Shown here piece by piece: positions 13,221-22,773 of a DNA stretch of 64,000 nt. The DNA comes from Turbatrix aceti (lineage: Eukaryota; Nematoda; Chromadorea; Rhabditida; Panagrolaimidae), in contig OZ017769.1 of the NCBI GenBank assembly GCA_963969345.1, forward strand, positions 8,621,725-8,685,724, read 5' to 3'. The translations under genes and the position numbers were made by a program. The notes below the pieces were generated by a model. It saw nothing but the letters and a program-made list of their open reading frames with translations, ran no database searches and was not told the DNA's origin. The first letter of the stretch is position 1, and each line of letters opens with the position of its first letter.

Positions 13221-13779
13221 TTTGTCGCCTTCACCTTATTCTTAAATCCTGTCGCTCGGCATCTAAATTCCTAAATTTGCGTTATGCAAGATTTTTCACA
13301 ATTGGATCAATGTGTTTTTACATTCTGTTTTGTTTTTTAGTCGGCGAGTCGTGGTTTTACCGCACTGAAACTCGAGCATCCCAATTGCGCACCGCATGCA
13401 CCTCAGTTGTTATAACTTGATGCGGTAACAGCTAGCTGGTCAGTCTGCTAGCCACGCGATCGATCGGCGTGTCTGACTGATCGGTTCCCCTATTGACAGT
13501 CAACACAACACAATCCTGCAAGCAGGTTACCGGACGCTGATTTTTTGAAAAGAAGGGGGCTATGGCTATTAGCACGAAGGAGTCAAGAAGCAGCGGAATG
13601 GTCCTCAAGGAGAACGACGACTCTCCCACTCGACGACGACTGCTGACAACAACTCGCACGCGGGAAACGAGATTATCAGACCCTCAGGCGATGGATGCAT
13701 CGGACATGGATCCGACTCACTCAGTCGTTTGTCCACCGTGCAGGCTCTACGCCTCTCCCGTATCTATCCCAGAGCCGCC

Positions 13780-15450
13780 ATGAACTTCCTCAATAATGCG
13801 ATTTCGGCGATCAAGCCAAGGGACGATGATACCATGTTTGATAGGGTCAATTATTATTACTCGACTATTATCATCATTGTCGCTGCTGTCACGCTTACCG
13901 CCAAGCAGTACGTAGGACAGCCTCTGCAGTGCTGGGTGCCTGCGGAGTTCACCAAGGCGTGGGAGCAGTATGCGGAAAATTACTGCTTCGTGCACAATAC
14001 TTATGCTGTTAAGCCGAGGGAGAATATTCCGGATGAAGTTGAAATACGGTTTGATTGAAATTTTATGTTTTTAGGTGATTGTTTACGGTTTTTAGAGAGC
14101 ACCGAGAGTTGATATACTACCAGTGGGTGCCCTTTCTTATGGTCCTCGAAGCCGGGTTCTTCTACCTCCCAGTACTCTTCTGGAGCACGATGAACACAAA
14201 ATCCGGCCTAAATATCTCGAACATGGTTCAGATAGTTCAGCGCTGCGATCTTACATCGACGACCGAGCGCGAAAAAGCGGTCAACACGATTTGCACGTAT
14301 TTGGAGGACAGCGTTCGCCTGCAGAAAGTGAGACGAGAAGGAGGGTCCTACGCGGAAAAACACCTGACCATGGGCCTCCTCAGGGGCTCTTACCTGGCCA
14401 AGTGAGTCTTCACACCCAATTTTAATCGATTTTTGTATTTTTTTCAGCATTTACCTCCTGACCAAGCTTCTGTACCTCTTCAACGTCTCAGGTCAGTTCA
14501 CCATGATGAACCAGTTTCTCGGGCAGTACAATTACCTGTGGGGCGCCCAGGTGATGAATGACATCCGAAATGGCCGGGATTGGGAGCAGAGTGGCAATTT
14601 TCCGAGAATCGTCATGTGTGATTTTGTAGTCAGAAATCTTGGCAACGTGCATAGGTTCTCAATTCAGTGCGTTCTGGTGCTGAACATGTTTAATGAGAAA
14701 ATATTTTTGTTCCTCTACATCTGGTTTGTGCTCGTGTTTTTCCTCAACTTTGCGGACATGATTCGATGGGCGTACATGACAAAGATTGCTTCGAGGCGAA
14801 TTGCTTACATCACCAGGTTGGGGCATTTTTTGGGGTCTGTTCATGTTCGGAATTTTCAGATTCGTCAAAGTGCCAAAAGATGAACTCATTTTATTTCGAG
14901 AATATTGCAACAAAATTATCAATGCAGACGGAATTATGGTTCTCAAACTCATTACGATACACAGCAACGACCTGGTGACGCAGCAAATTTTAATGACACT
15001 CTGGATCAAGTTTAAGTTAGTTTGCCAATTATGCATGCGTCATCTCACGTTGCCTACACTACACGTTTCAGGGAAGAGGTCACGCTCAGCTCAATTGCAG
15101 CTCCGCCAACGGGTTTTGAATCCGACTCGGACGACGACGACGCAGACAGCGATGCGTCATCTCCCCAAAAGCGCACGGCTCTGCAGAGAACAGTCTCCGT
15201 CATGGGAACCCACGTCAAATTTCCGGTATACTCGTTTCCCGGTTTTCTGAGGTCAGGGACACCAGACCGACCGCCTCTATCGCCAGATCGATCAAATGAA
15301 TCGTTATCAAAGTCGGAAAAGAAGAAAGGAATCATCGAATCTGCGCCGCTGCCAGGAAGAATACCGTCGATTAAATTCACGTCACCGTCGCTAACAAATA
15401 TTGACAAAGTCGTGGAAGAGGACACCTTGCCGTTTGTGAAGCAGGATTGA
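13780..15450 (+). CDS. Innexin gap-junction protein, 5 exons
   Basis: Forms invertebrate gap-junction channels at the plasma membrane. Exons 13780-14048, 14096-14401, 14448-14816, 14860-15015 and 15072-15450 join in phase to 492 aa; all introns are 43-56 bp. The N-terminus (MNFLNNAISAIK) and the first membrane segment (about 28-46) are typical. The first extracellular loop has its Cys pair (C51, C69) in QCWVPAEFTKAWEQY and ENYCF. The diagnostic YYQWVPF is at residues 97-103. A second extracellular loop with two Cys (VMCDF, IQCVL) and membrane segments 3 and 4 follow. The C-terminal tail is cytoplasmic and Ser/Asp-rich, with an acidic run (ESDSDDDDADSD). The ATG was chosen because it gives the usual short innexin N-terminus; CCACCGTGCAG just upstream could be a splice acceptor. 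The closest paralogue cannot be assigned. Confidence 0.95.
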
Positions 15451-15475
15451 TAAGATTTTGCTGACCGGTGGGGGG

Positions 15476-15481
15476 AATAAA
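15476..15481 (+). terminator. Poly(A) signal of the innexin gene
   Basis: AATAAA 25 bp after the innexin stop codon. Confidence 0.65.
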
Positions 15482-15818
15482 TATTTATGGTTTCTGATTT
15501 TTTGGCAGGAATGAATTCAAAAGCTACAGAAAGTTGCTACGAGACCCTGAAGTTGGTTACTGCAACGGTTGTTTTTGGCTCGAATGCTCGGCACCGCAAT
15601 TTTGGTTCCGTTTATTTATGTATTTTTCGTCTCATGCAAACATTGTAAACAAATGATAGAATACAAGATTTTAAGGAAATGGTTTTGAAAGCGAATAGAA
15701 CAGATGATTTTACGAAAAAAATGTCTTTCAGAGAGACGACGGACTTTTTTGGAAGTAATGTTAGTAAAAACGCAGATTTTTATTTAACAATTACACTCAC
15801 CTCCTATACATTGTGCTT

Positions 15819-15952
15819 GATCACTGAAAAAAATATCGTCAGTTTTTTCTGACGAATTCGTCAGTTTTTTGGTGCTGTGCACAGACGTCAGTTGAACTGA
15901 CGAATGCATCGTTAGAAAAAACTGACGAATTCGTCAGAAAAAAATGACGATC
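15819..15952. repeat. TCGTCAG palindrome repeat, copy 1
   Basis: Contains two copies of the perfect 16-bp palindrome CTGACGAATTCGTCAG (15849-15864 and 15922-15937), further TCGTCAG/CTGACG half-sites and a central GTCAGTTGAACTGAC palindrome. The left border GATCACTGAAAAAAAT is shared with the copy near 19098-19216. Probably a foldback or MITE-type element; binding sites for a dimeric protein are an alternative. Confidence 0.6.
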
Positions 15953-16239
15953 GTGTTTTTCTCCCGCTTTTTCGCCCCCCTGCTTTTTGCCGTTCGCCTC
16001 ACCCTTTTGTGCCCTCCGTGTCCTATATACACAGTTTACATAACAATTTATCACAATCAAACAAAAAATCAACGACTTATCACAATAAAAAGATCTGTGG
16101 TGGCAGTTGTCGTCTGTGGTGGCGATGTTGCTTGTTCGTGCCTGGCGTGTAGTCCGTCGCAGAAGTAGACCAGAAACCGTATCAGCCATTGTTGAGTCAT
16201 CGTTTGAAGATCATCATGTCGTCGTCGTCAACGTCGATT

Positions 16240-16722
16240 TCACCGCTGCCCCTTGATCGTTGATGAAGCCGATTGGGCCTAAAAATCAAGAAAGTTAACT
16301 CGGATTTCAATTTTTTTCCAAAAACTTACATTTTGCATGCAGGCAAGGATGTCTGAAGGCTGTGTGAAGTAATCTGAAAGCTTGAAGGACTTACTGAATA
16401 CAAAATAAAACCCCAGCCATTTTTTATCAAAAAATTTGATGCCAACTGCCTTTCAATCATTTTTCACCTTTTTTTGCAATTGTGAAGCCAAATCTTGGCA
16501 ACCCAGCTGTCGCAGCGCAATCCTACCTAACAAATCGCAGAACTCTCATGGCACAATCGCATAAAACGGAAAAAAAATGATTAAAACTTGGTTGGTATAC
16601 AAAAAATAGTGAAAACGCCCCAAAACTTGGAAAAATTCAAAAACCTACGTCGGTGGAGGAAGGTTCGCTCGAATAAGGGTGCCGGTAGATTGTACATGCT
16701 TGGAGGGTGTCGCCGGATGAGT
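16240..16722 (-). CDS. Possible small multi-exon gene, unidentified
   Basis: Four minus-strand blocks have good splice borders and join in one frame: 16722-16649 (TTTCAG acceptor, GTAGGT donor), 16544-16527 (an 18-nt microexon, weak), 16393-16330 (ATTCAG acceptor, GTAAGT donor) and 16278-16240 (TTTTTAG acceptor, TGA stop). The product contains THPATPSKHVQSTGTL, RANLPPPT, SKSFKLSDYFTQPSDILACM and a C-terminal ASSTIKGQR. A first exon starting MLRRSARLDQ near 16842 could fit in phase through a weak GTTCTT donor, giving roughly 77 aa. I do not recognise the family. Against it: small size, the microexon, and an alternative longer version of exon 2 that is also open. For it: three independent, well-formed exon borders in phase. 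Confidence 0.38.
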
Positions 16723-16974
16723 CTGAAACAAAAGCAAAACAATTCACGCTAAAAAACAACAATTACAACACGAACGCGAAAAAAAGAACATAGACAAAAA
16801 AAGAACAAAGTTGGGCTGATCAAGCCGAGCGCTGCGACGCAACATTCGTGTTGAGACTCCTCGACAACGTAAAAGTCGCAGAACGCGCGTGTCGTAAAAT
16901 TAATTAGACGAAATTTATTTCTAAATTCGAAAACTTAGGTTTTTGAATAGATATTTGTAAGTTTTTTGTTTTGA

Positions 16975-17720
16975 TAAAATAGAATCAAGTATTGTCGTTC
17001 GAACTGGGCTACTGGCGTTTTTCAAAATTTTCATTTTTGACAAAATTAAAGGAGGTGTACTAGAAAATTCATTACTTGGTAAAAAATAAAGTTACACATG
17101 CGGTTAAAAATGATTTCGAAGCACAACAAAATGCTCTATCTAATAAAAATATGCACATGCTTCAAAAAAATTTTCAAATGCCTGAAAAACTCAAGCTTAC
17201 AAAAAATTTTCCTGAAATATGAATTTTCAAAACTTTTTCGAAGCGTAATCCAAAAACTAAAATCGGCATCGCATTCTACAGTATCTTTTACATCTGGAGC
17301 GATTGTTTCAGAATTTTATATTTTTTCCGCGCGCCAGTGCAAATTTTCTCCTGAACCTCCCTTTTTTTGTTGAGCAAACACCAAAATCTTTCAAAGTAGG
17401 GTTCGGTAAAAAAATCGGCATGGATCGCGTTCGAAATGCATTTACGCGAAAAGTTAGGGTCCGGGGCAGAAATGAACGCTGAAGCGAATGGCGTACTCAG
17501 TTTTTTAAATTGAGTTCTAAAAAGTTCCGAAAACCTAGTTTTTCTCAGAAATTTCATTTTTTTCGAAACTTCTAAGGTGATAAGGTATAGTTTTTTATTC
17601 ATAATCAGTTAGAGAATTTAGTTTCGCTTCACAATTGCTTTTGTTTGCCTTCCTAGCTAACTTAGTTTATGCCCCGCGATTTTTCTACCATACCTCCTTC
17701 GATTTGGTTAATTTTGACCA
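16975..17720 (+). repeat. Diverged tandem duplication, unit A
   Basis: This unit aligns over about 750 bp with 17997-18745 at moderate identity. Shared blocks include GGTGTACTAGAAAA, CGAAGCACAACAAAAT (CGACGCACAACAAAAT in B), TTTCTCCTGAACC, CAAAGTAGGGTTCGG and TACCATACCTC. There is no conserved reading frame, so the duplication appears non-coding. Confidence 0.7.
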
Positions 17721-17996
17721 AATTAAAAAAAAGAATTATGTCAGCATAAAGAACACCCCTGAAACTGTCCGTCAACAAAATTTCATAAAAGAAACTGAAT
17801 TTTGGGCCGAGTTACATTTTTTTGTAATTTTGTGCGAAATCCACATCCTCAAAATGCATTGACTCGCGCGCGCAACATGCGAAAGCCTCGGCAGTCTGGT
17901 GCGCTTTGGAGCTCTGGACAAAAGTCGGTTGAATTAAATTTATTTAAAAAATTCAAAACAATGAGCGTTTATTGTCTATTGTCTTTCTTTTTTTAG

Positions 17997-18745
17997 TACA
18001 AATAGAATCGAGCATCGTCTTTCAAATGAGGCGATTCCCGTTTTGCAAAGTTGGCATTTGTGACAAATTTGAGTAGGGTGTACTAGAAAAATCATATTTA
18101 TGTACGTAATAAAGATCGAAACCCAATCCAAAATGCATTCGACGCACAACAAAATTTTCTTTCTAACGATTATATTTAGTCCTACCCTAATGATTAGGCA
18201 AGTGCAAGAAAAAATTAAATTTTTGAAACAAAAATTTTGTTTCGAAAATTTCGAAACATTTTCAAAACCGGATCAAAAAACGAATATCAAAATTAGATTC
18301 CGCAGCATCTTTTACGTCTAAGGGCAGTGTTTCAGAATTTTTTCTCTTTCCGACGCGCCGGTGTATAATTTCTCCTGAACCCTACTTTTTTTGAGTTCCA
18401 GGCAACAAAAATTTTCAAAGTAGGGTTCGGCAAAAAAATCAACAAACGGCGCGTTTGTTATGCATTTTTTTGAAAATTTAGGCTCTGGGGTAAAAATGAA
18501 CGCAGAATACAATGGTGCTATCAGTTTTGTGACTCGGGTTCTAAAAAGTTTCGAAAACCTAATTTTTTTCGGAAATTTCAATTTTTTCGAAACTTTCAAA
18601 GTGACAAGGGGTATATTTTTTTTCAAAATTAGTTAGAGAATTTTATTGCGCTTCAGAATTGCTGTCCCACGCATTTTTAGCTCTTCTGGTTCATTCACAG
18701 CGATTTATTTACCATACCTCTCTCAAATTCGACAATTTTGGCCGA
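17997..18745 (+). repeat. Diverged tandem duplication, unit B
   Basis: Second copy of the unit at 16975-17720, in the same orientation, with about 275 bp of unrelated sequence between the copies. Conserved blocks are spread along its whole length, and gaps break any open frame. Confidence 0.7.
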
Positions 18746-18839
18746 TTTCGGCAGTCAAAATTGTTCGAACATTTGTATTTTTGCTTGGCAAAAAACTAGA
18801 AATGCCGAATACAATAGAAAAACACCATAAAAACATTTT

Positions 18840-18905
18840 TTGTATTGCGGGATTCGAACCGCACACCCTCAGCTTCGCAGTCCTACCCCCTACCAGCATC
18901 GCTAT
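18840..18905 (-). repeat. tRNA-like remnant (possible tRNA-derived SINE)
   Basis: On the minus strand TAGCGATGCTGG resembles a tRNA A-box, and GTGCGGTTCGAATCCCGC a B-box/T-arm, spaced as in a tRNA. The T-arm pairs only with an 8-nt loop, the anticodon stem does not fold well, and no matching acceptor stem is evident. It is unlikely to be a working tRNA gene. Confidence 0.35.
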
Positions 18906-19097
18906 TTAGGAAATTGCAGGGATTTCGTCTTTTTTTCGCCGCGGACTAGCATTTCAGATACCAGACGCTGTAATTTGTACCATGTCCATCCACAAATGTT
19001 CTTTTTACCCGTAAAACAATGCCTGATACACAAGAAAGCAATTGCATGTGCAATTTAACGTACAAAAAGCTTTATAGCGCAAATGGCGAAATCGAGT

Positions 19098-19216
19098 TTT
19101 TGATAATCGTCAGTTTTTTCTGACGAAAATCGTCAGTTTTGAAAACTGATGAAAATCGTCAGATTTTTTTAAACAAAATCGTCAGAATGCACAACTGACG
19201 ATTCAAATTTTTCTCA
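19098..19216. repeat. TCGTCAG palindrome repeat, copy 2
   Basis: Four to five ATCGTCAG/CTGACGA units, including the same TCGTCAGTTTTTTCTGACGA seen in copy 1 near 15837-15856. On the minus strand it begins GATCACTGAGAAAAATTT, matching the border of copy 1. That border overlaps the last two codons and the stop of the small peptide ORF at 19214-19336. Confidence 0.55.
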
Positions 19217-19336
19217 GTGATCAGAGTCACATAGACTTTCACACGTCTTTTGATTACAAATGTTCAGCATGATGCCGGCATGAACGAAACACATGATGAA
19301 AACCAAGACGAGAAGGTATCCAGGCAGAAGCTTCAT
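19214..19336 (-). CDS. Small secreted Cys-containing peptide (putative)
   Basis: A 40-residue product beginning MKLLPGYLLVLVFIMC, with a hydrophobic signal peptide of about 20 residues. The predicted mature part is short and has three Cys (NICNQKTCESLCDSDH). Upstream on the minus strand lie a TATA-like TATTTATATG (about 19418-19428) and a leader with GCAATAACTACAGTCAAC; both are kept in the mirror copy at 19783-19990. The final GAT CAC TGA coincides with the edge of the adjacent repeat, so the original C-terminus may have been replaced by the insertion. No family was recognised; small size makes this tentative. Confidence 0.4.
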   Translation of the reverse strand: MKLLPGYLLVLVFIMCFVHAGIMLNICNQKTCESLCDSDH

Positions 19337-19478
19337 TTTTGGAACGATGAGTGAAGTGAAGATGAGTGAAGGCGCTCGCTCGAGTAGGTTGACTGTAGTT
19401 ATTGCTTTCTGCTGAAGCATATAAATACTAGCTGCCACGTCCTGGTGGCAACGTGGCTGTTGCATTTAGGAACAAAAC
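19274..19478 (-). repeat. Left arm of the inverted peptide-gene duplication
   Basis: About 205 bp match 19783-19990 in reverse complement. The match includes the signal-peptide codons, the leader, the TATA-like box and the upstream GCAACAGCCACGTTGCCACC. The spacer between arms is about 300 bp and is itself palindromic. Confidence 0.8.
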
Positions 19479-19536
19479 CCGATGACTCAAGAATCACGAG
19501 GCATCGTGGATCATTTCAGTTTCAATACACACATAC

Positions 19537-19661
19537 TTTTTGACAATGCAATTATTACAATTGAAACGGACAATGCAGTTTTAAAGAAATGCTTTATTAT
19601 TACAATTCAAACGGACAATTCAGTTTTACCGTTTCATTTGTAATAATTGCATTGTCAAAAA
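19537..19661. promoter_or_regulatory. Palindromic spacer between the divergent peptide ORFs
   Basis: TGACAATGCAATTATTACAA followed by TTGAAACGG (19537-19569) is repeated in reverse complement at about 19629-19661, and a direct copy of GACAATGCAATTATTAATTG follows at about 19743. It lies between two divergent TATA-like sequences, so it may act as a shared bidirectional promoter or be a foldback element at the centre of the duplication. Confidence 0.45.
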
Positions 19662-19782
19662 ATATCAAAAAGTTTACAAAAAAAATCAAAATTTTAATCG
19701 AAATTAAAAAAAAATCTGTTTAAAGAAAAATCAAATTGTATTTGACAATGCAATTATTAATTGAAACCTCAAAACGCCACCG

Positions 19783-19990
19783 GTTTTTGCTCCTAAATGC
19801 AACAGCCACGTTGCCACCTGGACGTGGCAGCTAGTATTTATAATAATACTTCGGCAAAAAGCAATAACTACAGTCAACCCATTCCAGCAAGCGCCTTTAA
19901 CCTCACTCATCGTTCCAAAAATGAGACTCCTGCCTGGATACCTTCACGTCTTGGTTTTCTTCATGTGTCTCGTTCATGATGGCATCATGC
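19783..19990 (+). repeat. Right arm of the inverted peptide-gene duplication
   Basis: Mirror copy of 19274-19478. It keeps CGTTGCCACCTGGACGTGGC, the TATA-like AGTATTTATAATAAT near 19833-19847 and the GCAATAACTACAGTCAACC leader. It ends within the peptide coding region, where the copies diverge. Confidence 0.8.
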
Positions 19991-20019
19991 AGTATCTCTG
20001 TAATCCAGAGCAGGCATGA
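19921..20019 (+). CDS. Small secreted peptide, mirror paralogue (putative, maybe degenerate)
   Basis: A 32-residue product beginning MRLLPGYLHVLVFFMC, related to the peptide at 19214-19336. The predicted mature part is only about 12 residues (GIMQYLCNPEQA) with a single Cys, and an acidic Asp interrupts the end of the signal region (LVHDG). It is shorter than its twin and may be a decayed copy. Promoter-proximal sequence is conserved with the twin. Confidence 0.33.
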   Translation: MRLLPGYLHVLVFFMCLVHDGIMQYLCNPEQA

Positions 20020-20355
20020 AACTGGCTCGGCCCGGGTTTGGGAGGGGCCTGTGACTTTTCAGTAGGCCCGAAAAAGCCCGTTTTGGCCCGGTATTTAATC
20101 AATAATGAAAAAAAAAAGAAAAATGAACTGTATTTTAGTGATATATTTTAGAGGAGAGGAGAGCAACCGGTTCCACCCGTTGCACGTAGTTGAATCGGGC
20201 GAACAACAACTTAGACGCTTTTTTACTACTACCACCGCCTTGATTGCGTGAAAACGGGAGCGCGCTATGTACGTGAGTGGGTGGGGTTGAACCTGCAGGG
20301 ACGCGCAGATTGACCTGAACCAAGTCATTTTTGGAGGCCAACCAGAAGGCAAAAG

Positions 20356-22773
20356 ATGACTGCAATATTTGTCGTTGTCATCGGGTGTTTTTTGGTTGCC
20401 AGAAGCTATGGACAAATTGATTGCAACCAAGCGCCGACACCGGCACTTCAGATTACGTGTAGACAACTGACAAAATGGGACAATACCATTCGAGTGAGTT
20501 TAAAAAAAAATATAATTTGAGATATTTTTGATTGTTGACGATCATACATAATTTGATAATTTCAGACAAATCCACCAATTCTGACTTCGTCATCCATTCT
20601 GCCACCTGCAACTGCTGGGGGCCTGACCCCGCAGGTTGGCGCTGAGTTAGCTCGAATTGCAACCACGGCATATCACTGCATGGATCTCGGCTGTCTGTGC
20701 CACTTTATGGGCGGCAACGGACGCGCCGGCACAAATTCGTGTACTCTGCCCAACGGCCGCCCTCTCCGGAAAGCCATCCGCAAGGAGTACCGTCAGCTGA
20801 CCGACGCCGAGCGCCAACGCTACAACGCAGCCGTCCGCCAGATCAAAAACAGCGGCGAGTACGATCGCCTTGGCCGGATTCATTCCGCGGTCACGCAGTC
20901 CGGCAGCGCGCACTCCGGCCCGGCCTTTCTGCCGTGGCATCGAGAGTACATCAAGCGCTACGAAATAGCTTTGAGACTCGTCGACCCGGAAGTCACCCTG
21001 CCTTACTGGGACTCGACGCTGGATGCAGTTTTACCGGATTCTCGCTTTTCAGTCATGTGGACAGATGAGCTCATGGGAAGGACTGATACCGCCGGCAATC
21101 TGATTACTGGACCGTTTGCGCCATGGAGAACTCTGGCGGTAGGTTAAAAAAATTTATCACACAAATTTATGGAGAATTTGGGGCTACAGGGTCGCGCAAA
21201 CATCAGAAGAAACATCGGACAACAGGGAAGTCTGTTCACGGAACAAGATATTGTCTACGTTCTGCGTCAACGCGACATCGCTTCTGTGCTGGCATTCACG
21301 GCTCCACAGGCGGGATGCCGATACGCACCTGACTGGAACGTGCTGGAGTATACGCATGGCAATGTGCATATCTACGTCGGCGGTGACATGTTGGACGTCG
21401 GCACGTCTTCGAACGATCCTATTTTTTTCCTTCATCATAGCTTTGTTGATTTTATCTGGGAGTTGTGGAGACAGCAGAGACAGGTAAGCGTTTTTCCGAT
21501 TCAACAAATCGCTGAAAAAAAAACAAACATTTCAGAACCGTTTTCAACGTGAATCCGAATACCCCCCAGATTCGGCACAATGCAGTGCTCGTAGCCACTT
21601 TCTAAATTCCTACATGCAGCCTTTCGAGCCCTGGCAGAACAAGGACGGACTCAGAAACATGTACACCGACAATCTTTATGAATACGCGCCTCGACCGAAC
21701 TGTGCCAACGGCGGTGATTGCGGATCTAGGTTTTTGTTTTGCGATATATCGCACGGTAGCCCGAGGTGTGCTTCACGGATTGTGGCTGGTGCCCGGTGCG
21801 GCGCTTACACTGGGGGTGAGAATCCGTGTTACAATGGATTCTGCCAGGGAGGAGTGTGCGTGAGGTCGGCTGTGCAGCCTCCGGTCGTTGTTACGACTCC
21901 AGCTCCGGTTGTTACAAGACCACCACCGGCTGCTTCTACTTTTAGTGTTGGTTTTTATCAGATTTTAGTTTTTTTGAAAAAAAACAAAAATGATTTTTTA
22001 GAACTGCTTCAACGAGCACCAATGCTGTATAACTTGGGCAGCGGCCGGAGAATGCAGTCGGAATCCTGGATATATGAATCTTTGGTGCAAGGCTTCGTGC
22101 CGTGTTTGCACTCCATCTTTCACCTTAGCGGACGGTTGGATTTTTAATATTCTTTGAATTCTCTGCAACTGTGCACATTTTTTCAGACTGCACCGATCGT
22201 CACCCAAAATGCGCTTCCTGGTCGTCGACCGGTGAGTGCACATCAAACCCCCTTTGGATGACCGAAAACTGCCGACGAAGCTGCAACCTCTGTGCAACCC
22301 CGCGTTCTGCGACGTGCAGCGTCGGAAGAGCCCGTGCAATGTCTGCTCAGCCGACAACGGTCGTCGCAGCCGCCGCAGCTTCGTCGACGACGTGCAAGGC
22401 AAACGGCTGCTTCAACGAGAACATCTGCTGCTCGGTCTGGGCAGCGGCAGGTCAGTGCCAATCCAACAGAACCCTCATGGCGTGCAACTGTGCAGTCGCC
22501 TGTGGCACCTGCAATCCTACAGGCCACACTGCTGGATCGTGTGCTGACTACAACGTCAAGTGCGCAGGTTGGGCTCGAAGAGGCGATTGCCGGACGAATC
22601 CATGGATGCTGGAGAACTGTCGAACAAGTTGTCAGTCTTGTGTTAGCACTTCAGAACTCTCAAGATTGTGCAACGGTCAACGAGTTACGAGACGACTGGG
22701 AAGAGAAGTGCTCACCGACGATAACCTCTTTCGGCCACAGAGAGCTCATCCTCCCGGTTTTGCACACGAGTAA
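20356..22773 (+). CDS. Secreted tyrosinase with four ShKT domains, 6 exons
   Basis: A type-3 copper oxidase expected to oxidise phenols outside the cell (cuticle tanning, pigment or defence). Exons 20356-20493, 20566-21138, 21190-21483, 21536-21946, 22002-22134 and 22187-22773 join in phase to 711 aa. A signal peptide (about 1-19) precedes a Cys-rich region (CMDLGCLCHF). CuA histidines are H152, H162 (SGSAHSGPAFLPWHRE) and H171. CuB has THGNVH (H293, H297) and FFLHHSFVDF (H319/H320). A Pro/Thr linker leads to four ShKT modules at about 474-508, 518-552, 586-625 and 635-668, each with six or more Cys; modules 1 and 3 share an NxxCC spacing, 2 and 4 the classic one. This architecture is typical of nematode tyrosinases. 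All copper ligands are present, so it should be active. Confidence 0.95.

Noticed and set aside
13562..13783. ORF starting MAISTKESRSSGMV just upstream of the innexin start
   Set aside because: It is in a different frame from the innexin and low in complexity. It is more likely 5' leader sequence.
14208..15425. Open frames on the minus strand within the innexin gene
   Set aside because: They are antisense to exons whose plus-strand translation is clearly innexin.
18840..18905. A functional tRNA gene on the minus strand
   Set aside because: A-box and B-box-like words are present, but the anticodon and acceptor stems do not pair, so only a tRNA-derived remnant is listed.
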